DNA from: SSF14 sp037045585
GTDB lineage: Bacteria; Actinomycetota; Acidimicrobiia; Acidimicrobiales; Microtrichaceae
Length of the DNA: 64,000 nucleotides
Reading direction: 5' to 3'
Assembly (NCBI GenBank): GCA_037045585.1
Contig: JBAOIR010000053.1
Location: forward strand, 41,944 to 105,943
The notes under the pieces are model-generated. The model saw only the letters and a program-made list of their open reading frames with translations, was not told where the DNA came from and ran no database searches. Positions 10,057 to 20,141 of this stretch are shown piece after piece. The stretch's first letter is position 1. Each line of letters starts with the position of its first letter. Made by a program: the position numbers and the translations under genes.

Positions 10057-12577
10057 TCAGACGCCGGGATCGAGGCGATCGGCGTGGAGGAGGAGATCCT
10101 CCCGCCGGTCCGCTCCGAGCTTGCCCATCGCCCGGTGCAGGTGGGTCTCGGCGGTGCGGACCGACAGGCCGAGCAGCTCGGCGATCGCCCGATTCGTGAG
10201 GCCACGGGCCGCGAGCGCGGCCACCTCGGCTTCGCGGCGGGTGAGGCTCTCGGCCAGGAGGTCCCGCGGTTCGGCTCCCGAGATCCGGCGCCGGTGCTGC
10301 TCGACCAGCTCGGCGAAGCGAGGCGCGCCCATGCCGGTGAACACCTCGTGGGCGATGGTGAGCAGGTCGAGGTCCTGGTCGAGCCAGCCCTGAGCGGTCG
10401 CGGCGAACGCTCGTGACCAGTGGCCGTCTGCGGCTGCGGAGCTCTCGATGACCAGCCTTGCGCTCGCCGCGGACTGGACGAACCGCCAGCCGTCGAAGGC
10501 GCACCAGAGGGCACAGTGGTGCTGTCGGGTGTCGAGCCCTCGACGGGCGCCGAGCTCGGCGGTTCGCGCCGCGCCCGTGCGGTCACCGGCGGCGGCTTGC
10601 GCCCAGGCCTGGGCGAGCGGCACCCAACCGGCACCCAACCCGAACTGGGCGGCACCGTCGGCGGCGAACGACGCGAGGTCCGCGGCACCGGCCGGATCGC
10701 CGCCCTGCGCGTGGGCGATGGCCAGGAACGAGGCGGGGACGACTCGGCGGAACTCGCTCTCGGGGACGTCGGAACGCGAGACGGCCTCGGCGAGCAGCGC
10801 CCGGGCGCCCGTGAGGTCGCCACGCCACATGGCGGCGATCCCGCGGGTCTCGGAGCGGAGCACGGCGGCGACGCCGGGCACCATCGCCAGATAGGCCAGT
10901 TCGTCGAACGTGCCGATCGCGTCCTCGGCCAGGTCGAGGTCGCCATGCAGGAGCGCGGCGGACGATCGGAAGGCATGGAGCCAGGCGACGGACCGTCCGG
11001 CGTGGTCGCCAGCCTCGGCGACCAGGCCACCGACGACGTCGAGCACCTCGGTCGTCCGGCCGAGCGCGGTCATCGCCCCGGCCCACCCGGGGACGAACGG
11101 GACGCGCTCCCACCACTGGCCGGCAGCGACACCGTCGGCTGCTGCGGCGACGGCGTCGGCGAGCTGCCCGCTGAAGGCGAGGGCCGAGCCCCATTCGCTG
11201 CGGACGAACGCGGCGAGCGACGGGTCGGTCGTCGAGGCCAGCAGTTCCTCGTGGGCGGCAGCGATCGACGGGTCGAAGCCGGACCGGTAGGCCCGGGCGA
11301 GGCTGCCGGTGACCGAGGCGAACGTCCGGGTGGCCTCGTCCAACGCACCATCGACCGCCGCCTTGGCCGCCACAGCGGCGTCCTCGAGGCGGCCGTCGTA
11401 GAGGAGGGCCATGGCGAGCGGTAGCGCCACGTCGGTTCGCCCGGCGTCGGTGGCGGCCTGTCCGAGGTCGATCGCCGTTGCCGTGTCGAACATCGTCATG
11501 GCCAGGTGCGTGCCCTCGGCCAGTTCGGACGGGTCGACGTGGACCCCCGCTTCCTGTCGCCAACGCAGGTGGCGGAGGCGGAGGGCCGGCCGCTGCGCGG
11601 AACCGGCCGTCAGCTCGATGAGCTCGGTGAGGCGCTCGATACGTGACTCCGGATCCAGGTCGACGCGGGCGGCTTCGGCGAAGAGGGGGTGGGCGAGCCG
11701 GACCGCGGACAGCGTCGATGGTGCCGATGTCGGCGTCGACGAGTTCGTCGACGGCCGTTGCGGTGGCCGGGCCCGCGCCCGCCAGGTCGGCCAGTTCGAG
11801 TTCGCCGGCGATGACCAGGAGGTCGACGAGACGCCGGGCCGGCGGGGACAGGGACTGCATGTGGTGGGCAGTGAGCGCTGCCGCGTTCGGTACGAGACCG
11901 TCGCCCTCGTCCCACCGCCAGGCATCACGGCCGCGGACCAGCGACCCGTCGGCGATTGCGGCCCGGACGAGCTCCCGGATCACGAGGGCGTTGCCGTGCG
12001 AGCGCTCCAGCACCCGGCGGGCGATGTCGTTGCCCACCGGTTCCCCCAGCGCCGCGTGCAGGAGGTCGCCGCACGCCGCGAGGTCGAGCGGTGCGACATC
12101 GAGTCGCCGCAGCACCCCGAGGTGCTCGAGCTGGGCGACGGCCTCCGATGACGGCGCGCCGGTTCGTGAGGTGAGGAGGAGCTTCGACGCGCCCAGTCGC
12201 GCGACATGGAGGAGGACGACCGCCGAGCCGGCATCGAGATGGCCGACGTCGTCGACCCAGACCAGGTCGGGAGCGTCGATCATCCAGCGGTCGAGCACGG
12301 CCTGGACGTGGCCGGCGGGGTCGATCGACGTCACTTCGAGTACCTCGGGCCGGAGGAGCCCGATGCCGTCGAAGCGGGCGAGGGTGTCGGGGCCGCGGAC
12401 CTTCACCACCGACGCACCGGAGGCGGCGGCGAGGGTGGTCGCCACGTGGGCGGCGATGGCCGACTTGCCGATGCCCGCCGGGCCCTCGAGCAGGACCGCT
12501 GCGACGTCGGGGTCCTGCAGCAAACCGGTGACGTGGTCGACCGCTTCCTCACGCCCGACGAAGGGCCACCCAGTCAT
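10057..12577 (-). CDS. LAL-type LuxR-family ATP-binding regulator, frameshifted
   Basis: Large transcription regulator of about 840 residues. The start ATG at 12577 gives MTGWPFVGREEAV, the usual opening of this family, followed by Walker A GPAGIGKS near 12470 and Walker B-like LVWVDDVGHL. A long helical, TPR-like middle follows. The C-terminal LuxR (GerE) HTH lies near 10060-10240 with LTRREAEVAALAARG and LGLSVRTAETHLHRAMGKLG. Coding switches frame near 11700, where the conserved VRLAHPLFAEA segment continues in another frame; a single-base indel explains it. Members of this family sense small molecules or proteins and activate nearby genes. The adjacent lipoprotein genes and their inverted repeat are plausible targets. 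Confidence 0.82.
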
Positions 12578-12621
12578 GGGCCGCAGTGTACGCATCGCTC
12601 CGGGGTCGCCAGAATGGGCCG

Positions 12622-13356
12622 GTGCCCGCCCCCGAGTCCCCGCCTCACTCCACGCTGCTGCGGTCCGGTGGTGGCTCCGGTGTCGGCGACGGGGAGCTCG
12701 ATCCGGCCTGGGGGCAGCTCGTCGCCGCCGTCGAGCAGTGGGCCGGTCGCTGCGGCGGAACCGTACTGACCCTGCGCCCTGTGCCCGGCGATGTCGAGAC
12801 CCCGCTGGGCGCCCTGGCCCGTTCGGCAACGGCCTTGGTGGACCTGCACGGCGTGTCCGGTGCGGCGCCCGCCGTACGCGCCTGCCGGGAGCTCGGCGTC
12901 CGGGCGATCGTTGTCGAGCGGATCGAGTTGCTCGACGACGGCAGCGCCGCGGTGATCCACCATCTCGTCGATGCCGGCGTCGCAGCCGTGGTGGCGACGG
13001 TGACGGGTTCGGCGCCGCTGCCCGAGCCGATCCTGGGGTTGGTCGTGAGTGATCGGATGCGGGTCGTCGACGCCGAGCGCGTGCCTCGCCCCGACCGCGA
13101 GTCCGCGGCCGGGTCCGACGGTGCGACTCGCGGTGAGCTCGGCGGGCCGCCGCTCACGGATCGGGAGCGCGAGATCGCCGAGTACGTCGTGGAAGGCTGG
13201 CGGAACCGTGAGATCGCCGACCGTCTCTGCGTGTCGGTGAGGACCGTCGAGGGCCACGTGTTGCGGCTCTGTCGCAAGCTCGGCGTCACCGACCGCAACC
13301 AGGTCGAGGCCCGGCATCTGGATCCCGTCGGCGGTGCCGGCGCTGCGGGTTCCTGA
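12622..13356 (+). CDS. LuxR-family transcriptional regulator
   Basis: About 244 residues. The last 65 form a LuxR-type HTH: PLTDREREIAEYVVEGWRN, then EIADRLCVSVRTVEGHVLRL. The N-terminal part resembles a degenerate sensor domain without a clear phospho-acceptor pattern. I chose GTG at 12622. A GTG at 12586 is in frame but would leave only 8 bp to the divergent LAL gene start and adds residues with no conserved look. The gene is divergent from the LAL regulator across 44 bp, a common layout for regulators that control each other. Confidence 0.75.
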   Translation: MPAPESPPHSTLLRSGGGSGVGDGELDPAWGQLVAAVEQWAGRCGGTVLTLRPVPGDVETPLGALARSATALVDLHGVSGAAPAVRACRELGVRAIVVERIELLDDGSAAVIHHLVDAGVAAVVATVTGSAPLPEPILGLVVSDRMRVVDAERVPRPDRESAAGSDGATRGELGGPPLTDREREIAEYVVEGWRNREIADRLCVSVRTVEGHVLRLCRKLGVTDRNQVEARHLDPVGGAGAAGS

Positions 13357-13490
13357 CATCTGCTCGTGCGGGCACCCGCCGTGGGCCACGACGGAATCGG
13401 GGGATACGACGGGCACGCTGCGGGACCTTCGGCCCTCGCCGCCCACCCTCGGCGAGCGCATGATCGCGAGAGACCGAGCATGGAGGCCCG

Positions 13491-14915
13491 ATGTCCATGA
13501 CCCCGAACCACCCGCAGCACCGGCGGCTACCGGTCGGGCGGATCGTCCTCGTGGTGTTGGGGTGCGTGTTCGTGCCCTTGGCGTTGGCGCTGTTGGGCGG
13601 CGGCACGGTGCTGACCTGGGCGCATCAGACCCAGCGGGACGCGTCCGGCTACTTCACGAGCCCCGCCGAGCGCCTCGAAACCCTCGACTACGCGATCGTG
13701 TCCGAGCGTGTCGACCTCGATCTCGACAGCGGGGACTACCTCGGCGTCGGTCAACTCGGCACTGTGAGGATCCGGCTGGACAGCACCAACGAGCGCCAGG
13801 TCTTCGTCGGAATCGGACCCCGCGGCGCTGTCGAGGACTACCTCCGTGGCGTGGCCCGGGCGGAGATCGCCGACGTCTCGACTGATCCGTTCTCGGTCGA
13901 GTACCGGCATCTCGGCGACGGTGCGCCGACAGGTCCCCCGGGGGACGAGCGCTTCTGGCGGGCGCAGGCCGAGGGCGCCGGACCCCAGACCCTGACCTGG
14001 CCCGTCGAGTCCGGCGACTGGGTCGTCGTCGTGATGAACCGGGACGCATCGGCAGGCGTCGGCATCGACGCCGCTGTCGGATTCAAGGCGGATTGGATCC
14101 GGCCCCTCGGTATCGGCCTGCTGGTGGCCGGCGGACTGGTGCTGATTGTTGCCGTCATCGCGCTCGTCTTCGGCATCGTCGGCTTGGGACATCACGCCGC
14201 GAGCGACGAGACCACAGGATCACATGCGCTGGCCGGATCCGGGCCGGTTCGACTCACCGGCCGGCTCGACCCGGCACTGAGCCGGTGGCTGTGGCTCGTG
14301 AAGTGGTTCCTCGTCATCCCACACCTCGTGATCCTCGCCTTCCTCTGGCTGGCGTTCGCGGTGCTCACGGTCGTGGCGTTCTTCGCGATCCTCCTGACCG
14401 GCCGCTACCCGCGAGGCATCTTCGACTTCAACGCCGGTGTGCTCCGTTGGTCGTGGCGGGTGAGCTACTACGCGTTCGGCGTCGCTGGCACGGACCGCTA
14501 TCCGCCGTTCGGTCTCGGCGAGTACCCCGACTACCCCGCTCGGCTCGACATCGCCCCGCCGAACCGTTTGTCGAGGGGTCTCGTCCTCGTGAAGTGGTGG
14601 CTGTTGGCCATCCCGCACTACCTGATCGTCGGACTCTTCGTGGGCACGACGGTGTCGGGCCAGAGCGGCAACCGGTGGGTCGAGGTTCCGGTCACCGGGC
14701 TGATCTCCTGGCTCGTGCTGGTGGCGGTCGTGACGCTCCTGTTCACCGGCCGGTACCCGTCGGGCATTCACCGGCTCGTCGTCGGCCTCCATCGTTGGGT
14801 GTTCCGCGTCGTCGCCTATGCAGCGCTCATGACCGACGAGTACCCGCCGTTCCGTCTCGATCAGGGCGACGAGGAACCGAGCGTGGACTTCGAGCCCGGA
14901 GCCCCCCGCTCGTGA
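13491..14915 (+). CDS. DUF4389 membrane protein
   Basis: A 474-residue integral membrane protein. It has one N-terminal membrane segment, an extracellular beta-type domain of about 170 residues, a second membrane segment near residue 210, then two DUF4389 units. These carry the repeated pattern LVKWFL-IPH, TGRYP-GIFDF and DEYPPF/DRYPPF. A Shine-Dalgarno GGAGG lies 4 bp before the ATG. Such proteins are common and uncharacterised in actinobacteria. It overlaps the next gene by 4 bp (GTGA), suggesting co-translation with the SRPBCC protein. Confidence 0.85.
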   Translation: MSMTPNHPQHRRLPVGRIVLVVLGCVFVPLALALLGGGTVLTWAHQTQRDASGYFTSPAERLETLDYAIVSERVDLDLDSGDYLGVGQLGTVRIRLDSTNERQVFVGIGPRGAVEDYLRGVARAEIADVSTDPFSVEYRHLGDGAPTGPPGDERFWRAQAEGAGPQTLTWPVESGDWVVVVMNRDASAGVGIDAAVGFKADWIRPLGIGLLVAGGLVLIVAVIALVFGIVGLGHHAASDETTGSHALAGSGPVRLTGRLDPALSRWLWLVKWFLVIPHLVILAFLWLAFAVLTVVAFFAILLTGRYPRGIFDFNAGVLRWSWRVSYYAFGVAGTDRYPPFGLGEYPDYPARLDIAPPNRLSRGLVLVKWWLLAIPHYLIVGLFVGTTVSGQSGNRWVEVPVTGLISWLVLVAVVTLLFTGRYPSGIHRLVVGLHRWVFRVVAYAALMTDEYPPFRLDQGDEEPSVDFEPGAPRS

Positions 14916-15563
14916 GGCGCTGCAGGTTCGGAGGCGTCGCAGCGACGGGTGCAACCGCAATGCTGGCAGCGGTGGGGCGCCGACGGCTCCTGACCTGGGG
15001 GGTCGACACCGGACGAGGTCGCGAGGGCGCTGCCGGGTGACGAGCTCGTGCGGTCGCCGCACCTGACATCGACTCGTTCGATCACGGTGCGCGCCGCTGC
15101 GGTGGACGTCTGGCCGTGGTTGGCGCAGATGGGGCAGGGGCGCGGCGGCTTGTACTCCTACGACTGGTTGGAGAACCTCGCCGGTTGCCAGATGCGGAGC
15201 GCCGATCGGGTGGTGCCCGAGTGGCAATCGGTGGAGGTGGGCGACCCGTTTCGCCTCCATCCCGATCTGGCCCTGCGCGTGGCCAGGATCGATCCCGGGG
15301 AGGCGCTTGTCGTCGAGGGTCGAGTGAGCCCCACCGGTCAGGAGACCAGCGGTTCGGACGCCCCGTACGACTTCAGCTGGGCGTTCGTCCTCGTGCCGGT
15401 CGGCCAGGACGCCACCCGACTGATCATCCGCGAGCGATACCGGTATCACGCGCCATGGGTCCGGTTGATGGTCGAGCCCGTCTCGGTGATCAGCTCCGTG
15501 ATGACCGAGCGGATGATGCGGGGGATCCGCTACCGGGCCGAGCGATCACGTACCGGTTCGTAG
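14912..15563 (+). CDS. SRPBCC-superfamily protein, frameshifted near start
   Basis: Small hydrophobic-pocket protein of about 216 residues. The SRPBCC core is recognisable from SITVRAAAVDVWPWLAQMGQ and GGLYSYDWLENL onward. A GTG at 14912 overlaps the upstream stop and opens a short hydrophobic N-terminus ending LLTWG. A G6 run at about 14995-15000 then shifts frame; with one G fewer, the sequence continues STPDEVARALPGDELV into the core, as usual in this family. The fold binds lipids or other hydrophobic ligands. The specific ligand is unknown. Confidence 0.72.
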
Positions 15564-15584
15564 CCTCGCTCGGCGCCGCCTGGT

Positions 15585-16052
15585 TCATCCGTCGCGGGGC
15601 TCGAAGACCACGACCGCCGTCTCTGTGGAACGGAGCGCCGCGTACGCGTCGAGGTTCTCGTCGATCTCTCGCTGTCGCGCCCAGAGGCGTTCCCGCTCCT
15701 CACCCACAGCGGCCCGCGCCGTGACCAGACGTCTGTCGCCGACGAGTTCGACGACTGCGTCGGGGTGCGCCTGCAGGTTGAGCCACCATGCGGGCTCGCC
15801 CTCGCCCCAACCGTTCATGGCGATTCCCACCAGGTTCGGTCCGTCCTCGAAGTAACCGACGACCACCTGACGCTCCCGCCCGGTGCGGCGCCCCACGGTG
15901 GTGAGTCTCATCGCGCCCCACCCGCCGGGCTTCGGTCGCCAGAGACCGACGCGACCGCGGGTCGCTCGGAGCAGGGCACGGTGGCCGTGCCAGAACGAGC
16001 GGATGAACCAACGCGGTGAGAGGCGAGCCGTCTCGGTCGATCGTCGCGGCAT
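15585..16052 (-). CDS. Deazaflavin-dependent nitroreductase-family protein
   Basis: A 155-residue F420/flavin-binding beta-barrel protein of the DDN-like family. Typical features are MRLTTVGRRTGRERQVVVGYFEDG, NLVGIAMNGWG and PAWWLNLQAHPDAVVEL. A strong Shine-Dalgarno AGGAGGG precedes the ATG at 16052. An in-frame upstream extension exists but has no conserved features. Family members reduce substrates with F420H2 or flavins; the substrate cannot be read from sequence. F420 use fits the LLM enzyme at 48.9-49.9 kb. Confidence 0.85.
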   Translation of the reverse strand: MPRRSTETARLSPRWFIRSFWHGHRALLRATRGRVGLWRPKPGGWGAMRLTTVGRRTGRERQVVVGYFEDGPNLVGIAMNGWGEGEPAWWLNLQAHPDAVVELVGDRRLVTARAAVGEERERLWARQREIDENLDAYAALRSTETAVVVFEPRDG

Positions 16053-16171
16053 GGACCCTCCTCTGTCGGGTTGAGCGTCTGCCCGACTACGAGTCTCCTC
16101 AGCCGCCGCGGCGACGTGAAGGGTCTTCCGTCCCGAATCGGCGGGCGGGCAGCAGCGCCGCCCACCCCGAT

Positions 16172-18136
16172 TCACTCATGTTGCACAGCGGTGGTCGTGC
16201 GGCCGGTCGAGCGCTCGTACGCACCGAGGAGCTCCGTTGACAGCCACCGTGCCGCGACCAGCGCCGTCGAGTCGGTGAAGTGCACACCATCGGGCCGGAG
16301 TTCGCGGTCGTCGGGCCGGGCGTCGATCCACGAGGCCAGGTCCACGAGCACCACACGGTCGTCCGACGCCGCGACGCGACGCTGAATGCTGCGGAAGCGC
16401 TCCATCCGTTCCGGGTCCGATTCGGGGAACGGCGTTGTCGGTGATCGTCCGTCGATACGACCCATGTCGATGTCCGGCGACAGCACCAGGCCGACGATCG
16501 CGCTCTGCTTCAGCAACATGTCGACGGCCGATCGAAGCGCTGCTTCGATGGCAGCGTCCAGGTCTGCGTCGTCGCCGATCGTGAGCAGCGGGCCCGTGGG
16601 CGTGAGCCGCTGGTCCACGACCTCCCACGGGCCGACCTGGATCACGGCGATGTCCGCCGGGTTCTCGACCGAAGCGTCGTTCCATTCGGTGGGCCATCGA
16701 CGACAATTCGCCGGCACCTTCAGCTCGACACCCTTGGTGACCCGAGCACCGTCCACCAACAGTCCACACCCGAGGTCTGCCCATCCTCCCGTCTGAACGA
16801 ACCGCTCCGGTTCGTTGCGGCTGAGCTCCGCGAGGCCGCTACTGGCCATCAGTGCCGTCGAGTCGCCGTACACCGCGATCCTCGGCGCATCCGACGAGGA
16901 CTGCGCGGCGGTGGCCTCGAGGTACTTCTGGTACCGGGCTGCGTCGGCGAGGTCGAAGGGGTCCACCGGGCGAACGATGCCCGTCACCACGAGCACGAGG
17001 GCGCACGTCACGGCGACGCCGACCAGCGCTGCAGGGCCGGTGACGCGCCCCGACCAGCGCTCGCTCCGGCGGATCGGGCCCTCGAACCAGCGGGCCGACG
17101 CCCCGGCGATCGAGCCCACCACCGGTGCTGCGACCAGGAGGCGCGCCGCTGGACCGAGGCGAGTGTGCGCCTCGAGCCAGATCAGGACGGGATAGTGGAC
17201 GAGGTACGCGCCGTACGAAACGGTGCCGATCCACACCAGCGGTCGCCATCCGAGCAGGCGTTCCACCAGCCCGCCCGACTCGAGCGCCGCCAGGACGAGC
17301 GTGACGGTGAGCAGCGAGTAGGCGGTGAGGCCGCCTCGGTAGTACCAGCGTTGCTCCAGGTCGGCGGTCGCCCACAGGGCGAGCACCGCGACCAGCGCGA
17401 CCGGACTCACCACTCGGATGAGGCTGCGAACTCGTTGTTGTCCGACGCCGCCCCTCGACTGCCACCAGATCGCGAGCAGCGAGCCTGCGGCGAGCTCCGC
17501 TGCTCGCGTATCGGTGCCGAAGTAGAGGCGGCTGATGGTCGCCCCCGAGTTGACCAGGATGTTGCCCCAGATGACCGACGCCGCCAGCAGCAGCCCGAAC
17601 ACGACGCCGATCCGGCGGAGTGACCGCGTTCGTCCGAGCGCGAGTACGACCACCAGCGGGAGCACCACGTAGAACTGCTCTTCGATCGCCAACGTCCAGA
17701 AGTGCGTGAGCGGCGACGGGCTCGCGAAGGCTGCACCGTAGGTGTCGCCGGCTGCGATGAAGCGCCAGTTCGCCACATACGCCAATGCGGCGAGAGCGTC
17801 GACCCGGAGGCGACCCATCTGCCCGGAGTCGGCCAATGCGACCGCGGCAATGACGATGAGCGACACTGCGGCGAGCGATGCCGGAAGGAGCCGGCGGAGC
17901 CGTCGCGCCCAGAACGCCCTCAGTGAGATGCGGCCCGTGCGCTCGCGTTCGACGAGGAGCAGCGCAGTGATCAGGAAGCCCGAGAGCGTGAAGAACGTCG
18001 ACACGCTGAGGAACGCTCCCGGCACCCAGCCTGCTCCGGAGTGGTACACGAAGATGGCCACGAGCGCGAGGCCGCGGAGTCCGTCGAGCCCTCGGTGGTA
18101 CCCGATGCCCTGCGCCGTGCGATCGGCTTCGCCCAT
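16172..18136 (-). CDS. OafA/YrhL-type acyltransferase with SGNH domain
   Basis: A 654-residue membrane acyltransferase that likely O-acylates a cell-surface polysaccharide or glycolipid. The first 400 residues carry about ten membrane helices with the Acyl_transf_3 signatures HRGLDGLRGLALVAIFVYH, FFTLSGFLIT and FWTLAIEEQFY. The C-terminal third is an SGNH-hydrolase-like extracellular domain with the GDS block YGDSTALM and a late DGVHFTD (Asp/His of the triad). This fusion is well known for peptidoglycan and polysaccharide O-acetyltransferases. The acceptor is unknown. Confidence 0.88.
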   Translation of the reverse strand: MGEADRTAQGIGYHRGLDGLRGLALVAIFVYHSGAGWVPGAFLSVSTFFTLSGFLITALLLVERERTGRISLRAFWARRLRRLLPASLAAVSLIVIAAVALADSGQMGRLRVDALAALAYVANWRFIAAGDTYGAAFASPSPLTHFWTLAIEEQFYVVLPLVVVLALGRTRSLRRIGVVFGLLLAASVIWGNILVNSGATISRLYFGTDTRAAELAAGSLLAIWWQSRGGVGQQRVRSLIRVVSPVALVAVLALWATADLEQRWYYRGGLTAYSLLTVTLVLAALESGGLVERLLGWRPLVWIGTVSYGAYLVHYPVLIWLEAHTRLGPAARLLVAAPVVGSIAGASARWFEGPIRRSERWSGRVTGPAALVGVAVTCALVLVVTGIVRPVDPFDLADAARYQKYLEATAAQSSSDAPRIAVYGDSTALMASSGLAELSRNEPERFVQTGGWADLGCGLLVDGARVTKGVELKVPANCRRWPTEWNDASVENPADIAVIQVGPWEVVDQRLTPTGPLLTIGDDADLDAAIEAALRSAVDMLLKQSAIVGLVLSPDIDMGRIDGRSPTTPFPESDPERMERFRSIQRRVAASDDRVVLVDLASWIDARPDDRELRPDGVHFTDSTALVAARWLSTELLGAYERSTGRTTTAVQHE

Positions 18137-18203
18137 GACGACGGGACTCTAGGGGGTGGCGTCAGCTGCCCAGGACCAGTGGTTCACCGTGCGCGCCGCC
18201 AGC

Positions 18204-18554
18204 TCACCGCGAGCGGAGCACGCAGAACTCGTTGCCCTCCGGGTCGGCGAGCACGACCCACGACGGTGTGCCTTGGCCGATGTCGACGTGGGTCGCGCCG
18301 AGGGCGACGAGTCGTTCGACCTCGGCGTCACGGTCGTCTGGCCGGACGTCCAGGTGGAACCGGTTCTTCACGGTCTTCGCGTCGGGCACGTGCTGGAAGA
18401 GGATGCCGGGGAAGCGCTCGGGGGCCGACCGGATCTCCACGTCGCCGTCCTGGTCGACGATGAGCTCGGTCCACCCGAGCGCATCGGCCCACCAGCGAGC
18501 CAGCGTGTCGGGGTCGTCGGCATCGATGACGAGCTGTTCCCAGGCGAGTGTCAT
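18204..18554 (-). CDS. VOC-family (glyoxalase-like) protein
   Basis: A 116-residue vicinal oxygen chelate protein with two beta-alpha-beta-beta-beta halves. Visible family features are LVIDADDPDTLARWWADALGW at the start, FHLDVRPDD in the middle and VVLADPEGNEFCVL at the end, the last containing the usual metal-site Glu. The start could be ATG 18554 or GTG 18560. Substrate not predictable. It may share a transcript with the acyltransferase 67 bp downstream. Confidence 0.85.
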   Translation of the reverse strand: MTLAWEQLVIDADDPDTLARWWADALGWTELIVDQDGDVEIRSAPERFPGILFQHVPDAKTVKNRFHLDVRPDDRDAEVERLVALGATHVDIGQGTPSWVVLADPEGNEFCVLRSR

Positions 18555-18695
18555 GGTCACTGGCTACCAAATGAGCCCGGGCTCGCGCACGGATGTCGGG
18601 GCGCGATGGCGTCCCGCTCGGAGTGCGGTGGGTGATCCTTCCCGATCGGCCGGATCCGGACGCTCGCTGTCACCCCCATGTGCTTGACTGTTCCC

Positions 18696-19976
18696 ATGGA
18701 AACGAACACCAGTTCGGTGCAGGCGGAGATGGGGGCGGTGCTCACACCGCTGCGCTCCGTTCTGGCACGGCTGGAACCGAACGACATCCCCTTGCCCGAG
18801 GTGGCCGGCATCTGGGAGCTGTTCTCCCAGGTGCGGCGACTTGCCGGCAACGCCGAGACACTGTTGGCCGGCCGCGTCGCCGAGGCGCGGGAGTGGTCGC
18901 GTTCGGGGTACGCAACGCCGGAGGAGTGGATGGCGGCGAAGGCCGGCACGTCGGTGGGCGAGGCGCGCGGCCAGATCACGACGTCGGAGCAGTTGGGCCG
19001 TGGGCTCGACGAGACGGCGGAGCGGATGCGGCAGGGGCGTCTCTCGCCCCAGCAGGCCGGCATCGTCGCCGACGCGGCTGCCGTCAATCCCGATGCCGAG
19101 CGTGAGCTGTGCGACCGAGCCGAGCGCGACAGCAACAAGAACCTCGGCGACGAGGCCCGCCGGCGAAAGGCGCAGCGATCCGACGGCGACGACCGCGCTC
19201 GTCGGCACCACCGCGAGCGTCGAGCGCGGCGCTACTCCGACGCCGACGACAAGTCGCACCTGCACGTCGAGGGACCCACGTCGAAGCTCGCGGAGTTCTT
19301 CACGGCGCTCGAGCGTGAGACCGACCGGCGGTACCGCGATGCGACCAAGCAGGGGCGGCGCGAAGGGCGCGAGGCGTACGCGTTCGACGCCTTCCTCACC
19401 CTCGTCACCCGGGGCATCGCCGGTGATGCCGGGACGTCCTCGAAGCCGAAGCACCTGGCGATGATCCGGGTCGACCTCGATGCCCTCGTTCGGGGCCACC
19501 TGGAGGGTGAGGAGACGTGCGAGATCGCCGGGTTCGGTGCGATCTCGGTGTCCGAGGCTCGCGAGCTCTTGAGCGAGTCGATCCTGTACCTGGTGTGCAC
19601 GAAGGGCGTCGACGTCGTCAATCTCACGCACCTCGGTCGAGGCCCGAGCCGTGTGCAGGAGCTCGCGCTGCTGTGGGCGTCGCAGACGTGCCAGGTCGCA
19701 GGGTGCTGCCGCACCCACACGCAGTACGACCACCGGATCGACTTCGCCGAGACCCGGCATACCCGGGTCGACGAGACCGATCTGCTCTGCGTCCATCACC
19801 ACAAGATGAAGACGTTCAAGGGCTACGCCCTCGTCGCCGGTACGGGCAAGCGTCGCTTCGTCCCGCCGGGTGACCCCGATCACCCGGCGACGTCGGGGTC
19901 TGGTCCAGGCTCACCTCGGTCGGGCGGGCCGTCTCCGGGGCCGGCGCAGGGCGACCTGTTCGGTCTGGCGGAGTAG
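18696..19976 (+). CDS. DUF222/HNH endonuclease-family protein
   Basis: About 426 residues with the architecture of the multi-copy actinobacterial DUF222-HNH family: an N-terminal helical DUF222 region (GRVAEAREWSRSGYATPEEW, LSPQQAGIVADAA) and a C-terminal HNH nuclease with CQVAGCCRTH, YDHRIDFAET and LLCVHHHKMK. Two CxxxC-like cysteines could bind zinc. An upstream in-frame ATG at 18678 is possible. These genes are often scattered and may be selfish or mobile. No intein or repeat boundaries are seen here. Confidence 0.85.
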   Translation: METNTSSVQAEMGAVLTPLRSVLARLEPNDIPLPEVAGIWELFSQVRRLAGNAETLLAGRVAEAREWSRSGYATPEEWMAAKAGTSVGEARGQITTSEQLGRGLDETAERMRQGRLSPQQAGIVADAAAVNPDAERELCDRAERDSNKNLGDEARRRKAQRSDGDDRARRHHRERRARRYSDADDKSHLHVEGPTSKLAEFFTALERETDRRYRDATKQGRREGREAYAFDAFLTLVTRGIAGDAGTSSKPKHLAMIRVDLDALVRGHLEGEETCEIAGFGAISVSEARELLSESILYLVCTKGVDVVNLTHLGRGPSRVQELALLWASQTCQVAGCCRTHTQYDHRIDFAETRHTRVDETDLLCVHHHKMKTFKGYALVAGTGKRRFVPPGDPDHPATSGSGPGSPRSGGPSPGPAQGDLFGLAE

Positions 19977-20026
19977 CGCGACCCGGACCCGGGCCTTGAC
20001 CCGAATCCGGCGCAACCATCGGAGCA

Positions 20027-20042
20027 ACCCACTTCGGTGGGT
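20027..20042 (+). terminator. Hairpin with TTCG loop after the HNH gene
   Basis: ACCCAC-TTCG-GTGGGT forms a perfect 6-bp stem closed by the very stable UUCG tetraloop, 50 bp after the HNH stop codon. There is no U-tract, so intrinsic termination is only probable. Confidence 0.45.
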
Positions 20043-20101
20043 CGCTTCGTCGCGTCCCGATGCCCGCTCGGAGCGGCACCTTCCCCGGTACCATCGACTC
20101 C

Positions 20102-20121
20102 GGCGGACAGAGCTGTCCGCC
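20102..20121. promoter_or_regulatory. 9-bp inverted repeat in the leader of the ferritin-like gene
   Basis: GGCGGACAG and CTGTCCGCC are perfect inverted copies separated by AG, ending 20 bp before the ATG and just before the G-rich ribosome-binding site. It could act as an operator or as an mRNA hairpin controlling translation. Confidence 0.5.
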
Positions 20122-20141
20122 ACCAAGGGGGGTTCACCGAC

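Noticed and set aside
12586..12621. Upstream start of the small LuxR gene
   Set aside because: The extra 12 residues have no conserved pattern and would leave only 8 bp to the divergent gene start.
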